Part shown: piece by piece, positions 22,672 through 34,479 of the stretch | Position numbering within the stretch: the stretch's first letter is position 1 | How the letters are laid out: each line of letters opens with the position of its first letter | Assembly (NCBI GenBank): GCA_021307315.1 | Contig: JAJSPD010000002.1 | Location: forward strand, 248,001 to 312,000 | From: Bisporella sp. PMI_857 | Lineage: Eukaryota; Ascomycota; Leotiomycetes; Helotiales; Helotiaceae | DNA: 64,000 bases | Direction of reading: 5' to 3' | The notes under the pieces: generated by a model | Database searches by the model: none | What the model was told of the DNA's origin: nothing | The model's input: the letters and a program-made list of their open reading frames with translations, nothing else | Translations under genes and position numbers: made by a program

Positions 22672-25146
22672 CTAGATCAGGCATATTGTACCAATTTCAC
22701 GCCTAGCCTTCCTCCACTTCGTCAGAAGAACCCAGCCAGTTGTGATTCTTGTGCTATATCCGTCTTTCGTGCCAATTAGCATGACATTGACTATCGGAGG
22801 AGACTCAGACCTCATGGGCTCTCCAGCACTATCGAAGAAGACAATGTCAAAATCTGGTCTTCGTACAACTGTTTGGTATGGGATTTCACCATCGCGATTT
22901 TCCGCATAAAAGGCGTCGATCTCTTCTTGGAATTTAGGATCGACATCTAACACTTGGCCATTTGTGTCAACCGAAATTGATAGTGCTATAAACTCATAGA
23001 GCTCATGGGTCACATTGGAATCCACCACGTGGCCTCGCGCTTTAGCTTCTGCAATATTCAAAATACCAATGCCACCGTCGTGGCCTACGATACGATAAAT
23101 GTCGTCTCTCGCACATTCAACTTTGAATGAAGCTCTTTCAACTTTACCGATTATGATCTGGTTGCTGAGGCGAAGCTGTTCCGGGCTCAGCCCGACATCG
23201 TCAATCCATTGCGTGCTAATTTTCTCCTTCCAGTAATCCATATACGACGGCCAACGATTTATTAAACTTTGCTCAAGATCCGAAAATGTACAGTCTAGAT
23301 GACTTTCCCTTGGGCTATCCGTTACATGGCAGTCTTGGCTCCAGGTAATACCTAGATAAAGGCGAGGATCATGCAGCTTTTGGCTTGGTCCACCCCAATC
23401 AGTATTCCAATGCCATGGTGTATCATAAGCAGGTATGACCTGTAACCGGTTAGATCCCTCGGAACACCTTAATTCATGCCAGAGGACAAGTGTACCCATG
23501 AAAGCATTTTGATCAGGGCCTGTGGTGCCCAGAAATGATGACCAGGACCAACTAGGGAGCACCATACCGTGGACATGACGAAGTCCCGGTGTGAGACCAG
23601 GAGTCCTCCAATGCTTAGGGATCCATAGGAGAGCCTGATTGAAGTCCTTCCTGGGGAGACCATGTTTGTCTCCATAGTCCTCGGCATACAGAGCTTTAAT
23701 GATAGCCGTAAAGGCATTGTAAATATCCGACTGGAATGACAGGCTTCTGCTAGTATAGCTCTCTAAATGCCTGGTATAGTCGTCATACCGATACCCATCG
23801 CGAAGCATTGTATCGTAAAAATGATGCTGCTCGCTTTTTACCAGTCGATTGAGGCCGTAACGATCTTCCCAGTTCACCTCAGCGTGACAATCGAATATAA
23901 CTTCTAGGTCTGTTATCACTAACTTCTTTTTCGACAGCGCTGCTTCTTGATAAGTCCAGCCCCGTTTGGACCAGCTTGATCTGTAAGAGAAGTTGGTTGT
24001 CTTAGGAAGAATGCTCGTGATTCTCATACCAAGGATATCGATTTGTCCTTGTATAGAAGATCGTGGCATAACAACACCTGGAAGACTTGACTCCATGTCA
24101 TCCCCAGATGCTTGCACTATAGTAATGGTAGCAGATGTATAGATATTGTTCATCGCTTCAATTTGTGCCATTTTATGCTCGTTATCATCCTGAACAATAC
24201 ATAACCTGTCAACCCATAAATACTCTTGATTCAGACTTCGGCAAATCTCAAGCGCATCTGAAATAGTCGGTGGAAGCTTTGAGTCCTGAATGGCGCCATC
24301 TTCACTCAGATTCTGGATCGTGCTCTTTGTTGCCAATAATTTGGTTGGGTCTGGATTATAGCCCCAGACATAGCTAAGAGCCGCGAACTTGCATTTCTGA
24401 GGTGCAATAATCACCTTGCGACGCTTCACGTCTATCAATCGAAAACCTTTCGGTAAGAGGCTAGGTCCATGATCTTGGCTTACGTGGTTTTCCTCGCAAT
24501 GTTTCAACCATTCACGAACTATGTCCCAATCCACCAAAGGACCTCGGATCGGCCGAAACGAGTTTTGACTGTCAGGAATCTTATATGCACGGCGTAAAGA
24601 TTGGTTGAGAATCTCAATGTCTATAGCAGAATAATTACCACCTGCACTGTGGTCCATTGTCCTTGCATCTTCTGACTCAGGGAAGATGAAATCAGCTGTA
24701 AGGCTTCCACGTGTCGGGTCTTGCCTTGACTCCTCATTCTCTACCGTCTCAAACTCCTTCATATCGGAGCTCAAATGTACCCAAAGATCAGAGATATCTG
24801 GAAGAGATACACCGAGAAGGGTTGCTTGCTGGGTGACAGCATTTGCTATCAAGTTGCAAAACGGACAACGGCTACTTCTCATTTTAGCCATGCTAGGCAA
24901 TTCGACTTTTATAGTCTGCAGATCTCGCCGCGGGCAGAACACAAGGTGCGGAAGTCGAAGGTGACGACAAAAGAGGCATAAAGCTCGATCCTGAAACTGA
25001 TGTAAATCATTATAGATGGCTTCACATGAGCAAGGCCGATGAAAGAGGCTATACTGGTCTTCTTCGCTAGGCCATGGTGAGCTAGGACCGGACACCCAAC
25101 TCAACTTTCTGCAGAACTCGCAGTTTTTACTGTCGAGTCTCTCCAT
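22672..25146 (-). CDS. HET-domain (heterokaryon incompatibility) protein
   Basis: A single 824-codon open frame on the minus strand. The HET core motifs are present in order: CKFAALSYVWG (about residue 257), EYLWVDRLCIVQDD (about 310) and SKRGWTYQEA (about 394). The N-terminal 120 residues contain several CxxC pairs (CEFC, CLFC, CPFC) plus PCSC, suggesting a zinc-binding or disulfide-rich cap. HET proteins act in allorecognition and, when triggered, in cell death of fused hyphae; many are orphan receptors with unknown partners. No NACHT or WD repeats are visible in this protein. Intronless over 2.4 kb, unlike its neighbours. Confidence 0.93.
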   Translation of the reverse strand: MERLDSKNCEFCRKLSWVSGPSSPWPSEEDQYSLFHRPCSCEAIYNDLHQFQDRALCLFCRHLRLPHLVFCPRRDLQTIKVELPSMAKMRSSRCPFCNLIANAVTQQATLLGVSLPDISDLWVHLSSDMKEFETVENEESRQDPTRGSLTADFIFPESEDARTMDHSAGGNYSAIDIEILNQSLRRAYKIPDSQNSFRPIRGPLVDWDIVREWLKHCEENHVSQDHGPSLLPKGFRLIDVKRRKVIIAPQKCKFAALSYVWGYNPDPTKLLATKSTIQNLSEDGAIQDSKLPPTISDALEICRSLNQEYLWVDRLCIVQDDNEHKMAQIEAMNNIYTSATITIVQASGDDMESSLPGVVMPRSSIQGQIDILGMRITSILPKTTNFSYRSSWSKRGWTYQEAALSKKKLVITDLEVIFDCHAEVNWEDRYGLNRLVKSEQHHFYDTMLRDGYRYDDYTRHLESYTSRSLSFQSDIYNAFTAIIKALYAEDYGDKHGLPRKDFNQALLWIPKHWRTPGLTPGLRHVHGMVLPSWSWSSFLGTTGPDQNAFMGTLVLWHELRCSEGSNRLQVIPAYDTPWHWNTDWGGPSQKLHDPRLYLGITWSQDCHVTDSPRESHLDCTFSDLEQSLINRWPSYMDYWKEKISTQWIDDVGLSPEQLRLSNQIIIGKVERASFKVECARDDIYRIVGHDGGIGILNIAEAKARGHVVDSNVTHELYEFIALSISVDTNGQVLDVDPKFQEEIDAFYAENRDGEIPYQTVVRRPDFDIVFFDSAGEPMRSESPPIVNVMLIGTKDGYSTRITTGWVLLTKWRKARREIGTICLI

Positions 25147-25702
25147 CGTCCTGCCCAGAATCGTTTAGCTATGCGTGACTAATTCAAGGGACATGTCTAT
25201 GCCTACAGAATGAGGAACGACTTGAGGTTGCATGAGTTCATATGCTGCAGAACTTAACAGCACTAATAGGGTCACTCACCTTGATACTGCTGGGTAATAT
25301 ACACACTTTCTGAAACAAAATGCTTTCTTAGTTGAATACCGGATTCTCAGGCTGATAGCTTGGCATCGAGCTGTGAAATCTCAGAACCAGGCGTGGCGGT
25401 GCAGATCTCCCGACTACAACCAAAGAGCGGGGGTGGCGCCGACCATGGACTGAAGCCGAGTCATAAGCCGATGCCATGACTATGAGCTTGAATCAGTTAA
25501 TCATCACTCCCGCATTTCGATTTCCTCACCCCGCATCGCCAACCTTCAACCGCATGCTATTAATTCCAAATGTCTCGCGGGCCTTCACTTGACGCCTTCA
25601 TTGGAGCGCGGGGTTACCAGCTCTGTAGGGGACTAAATATGTAAGGCAGAGCCCATCAATTTTTCTCTGATAGACAATTTCCCATAATCCACAGCATTCA
25701 TC
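25147..25702. promoter_or_regulatory. Divergent promoter region, HET gene and alcohol dehydrogenase
   Basis: About 555 bases between two divergent start codons. There is a Pu/Py-rich leader before 25703. No specific operator recognised. Confidence 0.4.
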
Positions 25703-26864
25703 ATGACAGAAACCAAGCTTCCTGAGTCTCAGAAGGCTGCGAGGTACCACCCTTCAGAAAACAAAATAAAGGTCGACACTACTCCACTGCCCAAGCCTAA
25801 AGCAGACGAGTTGCTGATCAAGGTTCACTCTTCATCACTATGCCACTCCGATGTCATGCTTCTAGAGCCAAACGATGCCGGTCTTATTCTTGGTGATGGG
25901 TCGCCTGTCACAATCGGACATGAAGCTACTGGGACGATCCTTTTCGTTCCTGATTCTTGCACGGATCCTAAATTAAAAGTTGGGGCGAAGATTGGTTTCT
26001 TGTGCCCTTTCAATGTTTGTTACGAGTGTGAAGGTTGTCAGGTCCACAACCTCTGGTGCAAGAACGAGAACAAGGGTATGAGAGGGTTTGGAGCTGATGG
26101 ATTCTTTCAAGTAGGTCTTCAGATGTTGATCATTTCTGAACGACGCACTGAATGTGCCTAGGAATATGTCGCCACGCACTGGAGAAACGCCCATCTGCTC
26201 CCAGAGGGGATGGATGTATATACTGCAGCACCGTTATTCTGCGCGGGCATAACAAGTTGGCATGGCGTCACAAATGCTGGGATAAAACCAGGAGAGTGGA
26301 TGGCAATCATAGGATGTGGTGGTCTTGGGCATCTCGGTATGTCATTAAATTCTTGATATAATTCAATCAATAACGACAGCAGGAATCCAATACGCAAAGA
26401 AATTGGGCTACAGTGTGATTGGGATCGATCTCGTTGATGGCCAGCTCGAAGAAGCCAAGGCATCAGGGGCAGACCACGTTTTTAACCCTGTAACAGATGG
26501 AGACTACGTCGCCAAGGTCAAGGAAATCACAAAAGGTGGCTGTCATGCAGCCGTCAACTTCACCGCCTCCAGAAGGGCATATGATTCTACACCAGCTCTG
26601 CTCCGTATCAATGGCATTTTGATGGTTGTTGGAATTCCCAACGAGCCGCTGACATTTTCGCCCATGGACCTAGCCATGCAAAAGTTTAGAATAGGTGGGG
26701 GCAACAATGGAACACCTCAGATGCTGGGACCATGTATCGACTTCAGCGCTAAGCACGGCGTCAAACCACACGTCACGAACTTTAAAATTGAGCAGATTCA
26801 AGAGATGATTGATCTAATGCATGATGGAAAGGCGCGAGGAAGATTAGCAGTCCGGTGGGACTGA
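25703..26864 (+). CDS. Zinc-dependent alcohol dehydrogenase (MDR family)
   Basis: Exons 25703-26110, 26162-26336 and 26383-26864 give 354 aa, the usual length. Catalytic-zinc ligands are in LCHSD (Cys47) and GHEATG (His73, Glu74). The structural-zinc loop is CYECEGCQVHNLWC, with Cys106, 109, 112 and 119; the last gap is six residues where the family usually has seven. The Rossmann motif GCGGLGHLG is split by the second intron. Expected to oxidise primary or secondary alcohols with NAD(P) in the cytosol; the substrate is not readable. It is followed on the same strand by the AtuA-type and cyclase-family genes. Confidence 0.92.
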
Positions 26865-27862
26865 ATTATATGTATCGAACATAGCAACTATAGGATTTAA
26901 CTACATAAATTGATTGGGAAGATTATGTTTACTTTGCTCTCATTCAATCACACATACTCCAACCCCACGGTTCAGATCAGTTACCCCACTACTGCACACG
27001 GTCCTGAGACCAGATTACTGGGATATATGGGGATAGCTCTATGATCTGCATCTACTAAGATCCCAATCTTTGGGGAAAGCTAAAGCCAGAAGCTTTCCGA
27101 CATTACAGAATGCTCGGGGATACTCGTTTAGATTTTGTTTACTTACGAATAGGGGATATTCTCGCTTACAGTTAAGAAGCCTGAGGCAAGAGGCATTTGC
27201 ATGGATGTCAGGCATCCTATGTCTTCCGTTCTTCCTTCTCTTGCATCCATAACTATTCATAGAGCACCTAGTATAGATTATATTGACTACGGCACAGCTG
27301 GAAATACGTACAGCCCATTATTGACAACGTTTCTGCCTCCCACTAAACATTACCATGCATCCTCCGAGGAAACCTTTTTCCGGTCTGACCCCCGCCTATC
27401 CGCGAACGTGGGGACCCGGGAGCAGAAGCAAGCCATGGCTCCTAAACTTCCACAATGGACCAATTTCAAGGCTTATGAGCTCTATGCTGCAGCATTATTT
27501 GTATGTTGGCGATTCACCATGACTAGCTAGTGCTATTACTACCCCGCACTCTTTGGAGGAGGAATCTTCTCGCGGAACGTCGGGGAAGTTTAATGGTGTT
27601 TCGGCTTCAATATTCGATGTGATGCTTTACAGAGTGCAGAATCATGAGCTTGCCATGCGAGTTTTCTTTGAGTCGGGGCCCTATTTAATAGAACACTTTT
27701 GAGGCCTTTTTCCAATTCCTTGCTGTGACACTTGGAGCTATGCTATACCCGCTTCTGTAATATATATGTTAAACAGCAAGCCTTCTATATTTCTATCCTG
27801 TATCAATCTACCACTTCACTATTGCAATCTCTGTCCCCGCCTTTCCTCAGCCCGCCGTTACC
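26865..27862. other. 1 kb intergenic region with possible small exon
   Basis: No gene recognised with confidence. An ATG at 27435 opens MAPKLPQWTNFKAYELYAAA and meets a good donor (GTATGT) after about 66 bases, so it may be a first exon of a small or decayed gene. I could not find a matching downstream exon before 27863. The promoter of the AtuA-type gene must lie here. Confidence 0.35.
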
Positions 27863-30099
27863 ATGTCCCCAGTATCTAGCCGTAAACGCCCAGTGAGGAT
27901 TGGTGGTGCCTCAGGAGGTTATTCCGATCGTGTGTTTGCCATCGAGCAGCTGGCTAAACATGAAGATATCGATGTGATTATGGGCGATTGGCTGTCAGAG
28001 TTGACAATGACCATCCATGGTGCCGGGAAAGTTGCCAACCAGAAGAAGGCAGCAGCCGGCAAGGAGAACACGCTTGGCATAACTGGAACAGGCCACCATC
28101 AAGGCTGGAACGTCGATGAAAGTGTCAAGCATGCCATGTTTGCAGAGAATTTTCCGGATTGTTTGAGGCCTGCTATCCCACACCTGTCCAAGAATAAGAT
28201 AAAATTGGCGGTAAATGCGGGTGCGAGTGATACAGAGATTCTTGCGAAGTATACAAAGAAGATGTGCGAGGATGCAGGATATCCTATGAAGGTCGCCTGG
28301 GTTGAAGGAGACGACGTCACCGAAGCTACCAACAAACACATTGCTAAAGGAGAGAAATTTGAGAGCTTGATGCATGGGAAAGCATTGGCGGAGCTGGGGC
28401 TCGAACCAATTTGCGCTCAGGCTTATCTTGGTGGATTAGGTATCGCGGAGGCGTTTAGACAAGGAGCAGATATTGTTATTTGCGGTCGTGTGGCGGATGC
28501 AGCTCCTGCCATTGGCGCGGCGGCGTAAGTCTCTTTCATCTAAATATATACGCAAACTAACATTGGTTAGATGGTGGCATGACTGGAAGCCTGATCAATT
28601 TGACGAGCTGGCAGCCTCTCTTATTGCAGGACGTAAGTTTTAGCAGAGGATGGACCCGGAATTATCGCTAACATATATCTAGACTTGCTTGAATGTGCCT
28701 CCTACGTATGTGGTGGTTATTACTCTGCCTTCAAAGATATTTTAAAATCAGGAAAGCATCTGAATGTTGGTTTCCCCATTGGCGAGATTGATTATGATGG
28801 GTTCGTCCTATTTCCTTACAAAAGTTTTGATACCCTTAGAAGCAGAAGAGCAGTCCTGGGAGCCGACAGGCTGTCTGTCTTGCGGTTTTGGCTCGTAAGA
28901 CAAGCTCTCCAGCTTCAGGTCCTTCATATAAAATCAACAAAAACTGTGCTAATTTAATGATAGAACTATCATTATGACAAAGGAAGAGAACACTGGAGGC
29001 GTAATTACAGTGGGTTCTGTTACGAGCCAACTTCTCTATGAGATTCAGGGGCCACTATACTACAATTGCGATGTAACAGCAGAGATTTCAGGCATGAAAA
29101 TGGAACAAATAGGGGAAGACAAAGTTAAGGTTACTGGCATTAAGGGGCTGCCACCACCACCAACTACAAAGATTGGGTATGTATGAATGAGAATTATATC
29201 GACTACAACTAATTTGATATAGAATCACTGCGCCCGCTGGTTATCAAGCTGAGTACCATATCTATCTTGTTGGCCTTGATATCGAAGAGAAAGCCAAATG
29301 GACCGAAGATCAAATCAAGGAGTCGCTTGGTGAGGAGACGATCAAGAAGTTTTCGTTGTTAAAGTTCCACGTAAATGGATCGTCACCAATAGATGCAAAG
29401 AACCAGGATGTTGCAACTGTTGACTTCCGAGTGTTCGCGCAGTCTAGCGATAAGGAGCTATTGCGAATGGACAACCCCGATGGATTCTTCAGGCGGTCAA
29501 TGGTAACGTTCCTAGAAGGTGTGCCTGGAGCATCTCTTGGCAATGATATGAGGCAAGCTGAAGGAAAGCCGTATTATGAATACTGGGTAACGCTACTTCC
29601 ACAATCAGATCTCAACCACCAGGTACACCTCCTCTATGACGATGAAAGAATCATAAGACTCGATCCTCCACCCATCACAAAAGAATATCCTCGTCAACAA
29701 CCTTCATACGAGACCGAGAACCCAGTTGATCTCTCGGCCTTCGGTGAAACTGTTCGTGCACCACTCGGGTATATCGTTCTCGGTCGTGGCGGAGACAAAG
29801 CTTCAGATTGCAATAACGGATTCTTCGTCCGCCACGACGACGAATGGGACTGGCTACGTAGTATGCTTACCATTGATAAGATCAAGGAATTGTTGGGTCC
29901 TGAGGAATACAAGGGCAAACCTATCGACAGATTTGAGATCCCTGGCTTGAGAGCTGTGCATTTCCTGCTTCATGATCATCTGGACAGAGGGTATAATTCT
30001 TGTTCCAACTATGATACCCTAGGAAAGAATTGCATGGAGTATTTGAGAGCGAAAACAGTTGATATCCCGAAGAAGTTCTTAGATCGTGGGAGAGTTTAG
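27863..30099 (+). CDS. DUF1446 / AtuA-type protein
   Basis: Exons 27863-28524, 28571-28632, 28683-28800, 28964-29176 and 29223-30099 keep phase and give 643 aa. The N-terminal domain begins RIGGASGGYSDR and includes VNAGASD, AYLGGLGIAEAF, ICGRVADAA and EIQGPLYYNCDV, hallmarks of DUF1446. The C-terminal domain (about residues 500-620) begins LGYIVLGRGGDKA and is the ferredoxin-like AtuA domain. Bacterial AtuA belongs to acyclic terpene (citronellol/geraniol) breakdown, but its reaction is not settled. Fungal members usually carry both domains, as here. The 163-base intron 28801-28963 is longer than the others. Family call strong, function only by association. Confidence 0.9.
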
Positions 30100-30634
30100 G
30101 TTTTACCGTTTTGTATATAGGAAGATGTTGGCAACTATGAATTCCATGTAACAACCTCTTAGTCTTGAGAGGAAGAGTTTGTTAATATATTGCTTTTGGG
30201 CTGCGCACGCAGCTCCTATACGCGTCTCTGCCGGTATTGTCTGTTAACTTCCCTTATTATCGCTTGCATGACAGTCATAGAATGAGGATAAGGTTTGCCG
30301 TTATATTTTTCGATATAGGCATGCAACCCACCATCTCGGGTTTAATCGGTTCTTCGCAAACTAACAATCATTGCGGGGAGGGTGGCTGCTTTTGCCCCAT
30401 GTATCTCGTGCAACTAGGCTTTGAAGATTAAGCTAACCGCCGTTCGCTATATATATGTATATTCATGAGGTTGTGCTTGATCTTTAAATTTTGGGCAACA
30501 AATTTTTATATTCCTGGTGTGCGTGTTCCCAAATTGAAGTCATATATCAGCAGATCTTGTATATCGCTGAGTGGTACCTGAACACTACTCAATAAAAGAC
30601 AAGATCTCCGGAGGAAAGTTTGCCCCAAGAAATT
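30100..30634. other. Intergenic region
   Basis: About 535 bases between two plus-strand genes. Nothing recognised apart from AT-rich sequence near 30450-30515; it presumably carries the 3'UTR of the AtuA-type gene and the promoter of the next gene. Confidence 0.35.
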
Positions 30635-31650
30635 ATGTCTAGCATGCGTCCCAAGTTCTTAAAGCTACCTCTTGACTCCTCGCACCCACCACACTCTGCG
30701 TGGGGTCTTTATGGCCCAGATGATGAGCTCGGAACCCTCAACCTCTTAACCCCTGAACGCACCGTCGCTGCCGCAAAAGAAATCCGCACCGGTGTGCGCA
30801 TTGGGCTTAATTGGTCACTTGAGCAGATGGAGACGACAGGTGGGTTCCGAGAAGTCATGAAGCACGAAATATTCCAGATCGCGCCAAACATGAACGTACA
30901 TTTCCCCCTCCATCTCTCCCTTTAGAGCCAGAATTAGGGACAACGAAAAGGGACTGATGACGAGAATAGGACGACAGGATTGAATTCAACACGCAGACAA
31001 GCACGCAATGGGACGGGCTCCGACACTGGGGTTTCGACGACGGGAGATTCTACAACGGCCTGACCCAAGCCGAGATCCTCTCGGGCAAGACGTCCAAGCT
31101 AGGCATCCACGCCTGGCAACAGGGCATCGTAGGACGGGGCGTGCTTGTGGATTTCCTATCTTATGCCCGGAAACACAACATCCCGTACAACCCGCTCGAG
31201 CACCACGCCATCCCCCTCCAAACCGTCCTTACCATCCTCGCCGACGCAAACGTCGCGTTAAGGGAGGGCGATATCCTGCTGCTGCGCACGGGGTTCACAC
31301 ACGCTTTTGCTTCTTCCTCCCCTGCCATCCAAGCGTCTATAATGGCGAAGCGTCCGTTTGAGTACCCAGGCATCGAATCCAACACGAAAGTTCTGGAATG
31401 GCTGTGGGACACGGGGATCGCGGCCGTAGCGGGCGACTGTCCCGGGTTCGAAGCGTGGCCGCCGAGCGAGGAGGCCATGCATCAGGTTCTGTTGGCAGGA
31501 TTTGGGATGCCGATCGGGGAGCTTTTTGATTTCGAGGGGCTGGCGGAGGAGTGTGGACGGGAGGGACGGTGGACGTTTTTCTTTAGCAGCGAGCCGTTGA
31601 ATGTCAAGGGTGGTGTAGGGAGTCCGCCGAATGCGTTGGCTATCTTCTAG
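30635..31650 (+). CDS. Cyclase-family hydrolase (PF04199, kynurenine formamidase-like fold)
   Basis: Exons 30635-30895 and 30970-31650 give 313 aa. The acceptor at 30969 was chosen because the next AG (30978) would give a stop. Conserved family sequence: AWGLYGPDDELGTLNLLTPE at the start; IEFNTQTSTQWDGLRHWGF in the middle; LLRTGF; GVAGDCPGFE-like sequence (AAVAGDCPGFEAWPP); and the fungal C-terminal FFFSSEPLNVKGG. In bacterial members the centre reads HxGTHxDxxxH and holds the metal; here the histidines at the first positions are replaced (STQWDGLRH), though Asp and the last His stay. The second exon looks clearly more GC-rich than its neighbours. Substrate unknown. Same strand as the alcohol dehydrogenase and AtuA-type genes. 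Confidence 0.87.
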
Positions 31651-32231
31651 TAGGGATGAAAGAGGCGGTGCAGAGGGAGTTGGGCGAAATTTGGCAGAGA
31701 CATTTGCAATCTCTGTTACGATGTCTCTCGTTAAATATCAGGCTCCCTTCCCCCCTTTTCCACTTCATGTTTAGCCGGCACCATGCCTGAGAAGCAAGCC
31801 CCGTTTCCTGACAGGCCCGTTCTAGTATAGCCAATCTGCTTCCTCATTTTCTTGTCTACTATATATTCTTTTTGAGCGGCAACTATTTCAATGGATATAG
31901 CACCGGCATGTGGAGCGACTTTAGCTGAACCGCGCTTGTTAGAGCAGACGTGGTTGCCAGAGGAGATGACGAACCATATATTTGAAATAATCTCTTCCAG
32001 ACAATCCTTCCAATCGCTAGGTGAGATTCTATAAGTTCCATGTCTCGTTAGCAAGGGGAGTTAAACTTTTCTCGTAATGTCAAATAGGATGTAAGGCGAG
32101 AAGTTTTCTCAATCTAGGCGTTACCAAGATTTCTCGAAAGAAGCGCTTGCATTGAGCAGTTTCAAATATTGACCCCCTATAATATATGAAGGATACAAAA
32201 AATATGCCACCCAGCTTTTTTACCTCTGCTC
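31651..32231. other. Convergent intergenic region
   Basis: About 580 bases between two converging genes, with no recognised content. The open frame at 31731-32054 (minus) has no domain. Confidence 0.35.
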
Positions 32232-34068
32232 CTACTTCCTATCACCATTCAGCACTAGTTGAGCATAAAACTTCACTCCCTCAATATGTTCCTTCATTCC
32301 AATTCTCTCATCCACGGTGTGCGCATTTGCTCTTCCTTCTTCTCTGACAGGACTGAAACGATATATGTTCTTGCTTAGATCCCAATAAAACTTGGTATCA
32401 GTGTTTCCGGTCATCAGACTTGGTGCGACGATATACTCCTTCCCAAATACCTGCTTCAGCGTTCCAGTAAAGGTCTTAAAGGCGTCCGTATCATAAGGCG
32501 AGACCGGTGACGGATCAAGAGGTATATCGAAATCAGATAAGATGATTTGGCCGAAAGATGTGGACGAGGTATTTCCAGAAACAGAACCCCATGCATCCAG
32601 CGATAACGAGAATTTTGGCAATATGCTCTCCGTAATCACCTTCTCGAGGTTGGCACGCACCTCCTTTACACTACTTTCTACCGCAACTCGGTGGTTAACC
32701 ACTGCAAAAACCTTCTCGGGAAGAGCGTTGACCTTCACTCCACCGGAAACAAGATCCACTGCTTGTGAAGTCTGCATAAGATAACGTTGACGGATGTCGT
32801 CTTTGGCTAATCGGTTTGCGACACTCTTTGCGGCTGACTTGGATGTCAGTGCCTTCTTGATCGCTTTTTGGAGACCAGAGTCTATTTCGGTTCCATATTC
32901 TGCACCACATTGAAGTGTTGTAAAGAAGGGGTTCACGGGTGTCAATTCCGGCTCGTAAGGCTTATCTTCTATTGCCGCAACAACCCTCGAAAGAATGCCA
33001 ATACCGGAGTGGTCTGGCGGTACAGATGAGTGGCCACCGGCAGTTTCAACTGTTACTCGAACGTCGACGTAGCCTGCTCTTAATCAGCAAGAACGACATC
33101 ACTGAAGTCTAGGATCACTCACCCTTTTCTCCAACTCCAGGTAAAATGAACTTCGAGCCATAGAGATTCTGTATGCCGAGTCCTCCCTCATCAAGCACCA
33201 AGTCAAGTGAGTTCTTGCCCTTTGTCTTTAGGATATGATCAGCAAGGAATTGGGCACCATGCCATCCGCTGATCTCTTCATCAAATCCAAACGACACAAG
33301 CATTGTCCTTTCTGGCTCAAATGCCTTTGCCAACAGAGTCTCAAACGCTTCGAGGACTCCAATCACGACATTCTTGCAATCACTACCTCCACGACCCCAT
33401 ATATATCTGCCATCATAATGAGCCGAGTATGGGGGATATGTCCATCTTGATACTGTGTCTTGCAGGACCGGAACAACGTCTTGATGTCCCATGAAGAGAT
33501 ACGGCTTCAGAGAGTCGTCCTTACCCTTCCACTCAATAAGCAACCCATAGGTATTGATTTTCTGGACATCGAGTTTAGAAAAGCTGGCTTCGTTAGTAGT
33601 TGATGTTCTAATGAGAGTCAACACTTACACAAGAGGGAAAGTTTTTTCCAAATATTCTTGGAAACCGATAAAGACGTCCCACCTATGATCTTCTCCCACC
33701 TCTCCCATATCATCAAAGCTCTCAGTAGCAATCTGTATCGCACCTTGCATTCTTTTCAAGCTCTTGTTGAAGAAGTCTTCACTACTCAATTCATCCTCGA
33801 GATCATTCTCCAAGGCCCTTTGCTCCTCAGATGTGGCCTCCAAGGCTGGATACTGGGGGCATGCCTCTCCTTTTGGAGCTGGTATTATATCATCACCATT
33901 CTTGGTTATTTGATTAACGACCAAAGCAAGAATAACGACTCCAGCAAGCACACAAGGAATCGCCCATTGTGATACCCGCCGCAGGTTCCAGCGTTTAGTC
34001 TGCTTCGATGTCAAAGGCTCTAACTCGCCCTGTGGAAGAAGAGTATATGATTTCGATTTGAAGCCCAT
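32232..34068 (-). CDS. Carboxypeptidase S, vacuolar M20 metallopeptidase
   Basis: Minus-strand exons 34068-33629, 33583-33123 and 33073-32232 give 580 aa, the normal Cps1 size. The N-terminus is cytosolic and polar, then a signal anchor of about 20 hydrophobic residues (WAIPCVLAGVVILALVV, about 33-49), as for type II vacuolar carboxypeptidase S. Metal and catalytic motifs of family M20 are visible: GHQDVVPV, GRGGSDCKN, DEEISGWHGA, ETAGGHSSVPP, and AHTVDERI near the C-terminus. The first intron carries a CTACTAAC branch site. The enzyme releases C-terminal residues from peptides in the vacuole. The usual His in the block PLVHSKL is Phe here (PLVFSKL), if the splice is right. Confidence 0.92.
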
Positions 34069-34479
34069 GATGAATGATCATGTAAAAGCTTAAGCTGTAG
34101 GTGGAACCTTGAAGAAAAAGGTTCATAGAGTTAAGGTCATCGATACAGCTCCCCCTGCCCCCACCTTTGTAGCTCTTCAATTGAGCTTCCTAAAACAGCC
34201 AGCTCCATATTACATTTACATTGAAGCATAAGCCCCCAATCGTTGAAGGGTTGGTATCATAAAGGGGTGGTATAGGGGACATCAGCAGTCACATCGGATA
34301 CTGTATTAATAATGTTGGCCCAGGCTTGACTTGTCGCGTTGCGGGGTTCAGAACGCGAAAAGTCGCGTTAATCTCTCATCCAGAAAGGAAACGCTTGACA
34401 ACAAATTCAATTGACCTGGCTTCGAATGGATTCGCTTTCCTAATATCAAGAAGCGCCGGAGCCTTTTGAAGCTACCAAA
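34069..34479. promoter_or_regulatory. Divergent promoter region, carboxypeptidase S and Fta1 genes
   Basis: About 410 bases between divergent start codons. No named motif recognised. Confidence 0.4.

Noticed and set aside
30709..31482. Minus-strand frames across the cyclase gene (30709-30891, 31161-31478, 31258-31482)
   Set aside because: GC-rich coding DNA gives long false antisense frames; the plus-strand frame has the family motifs.
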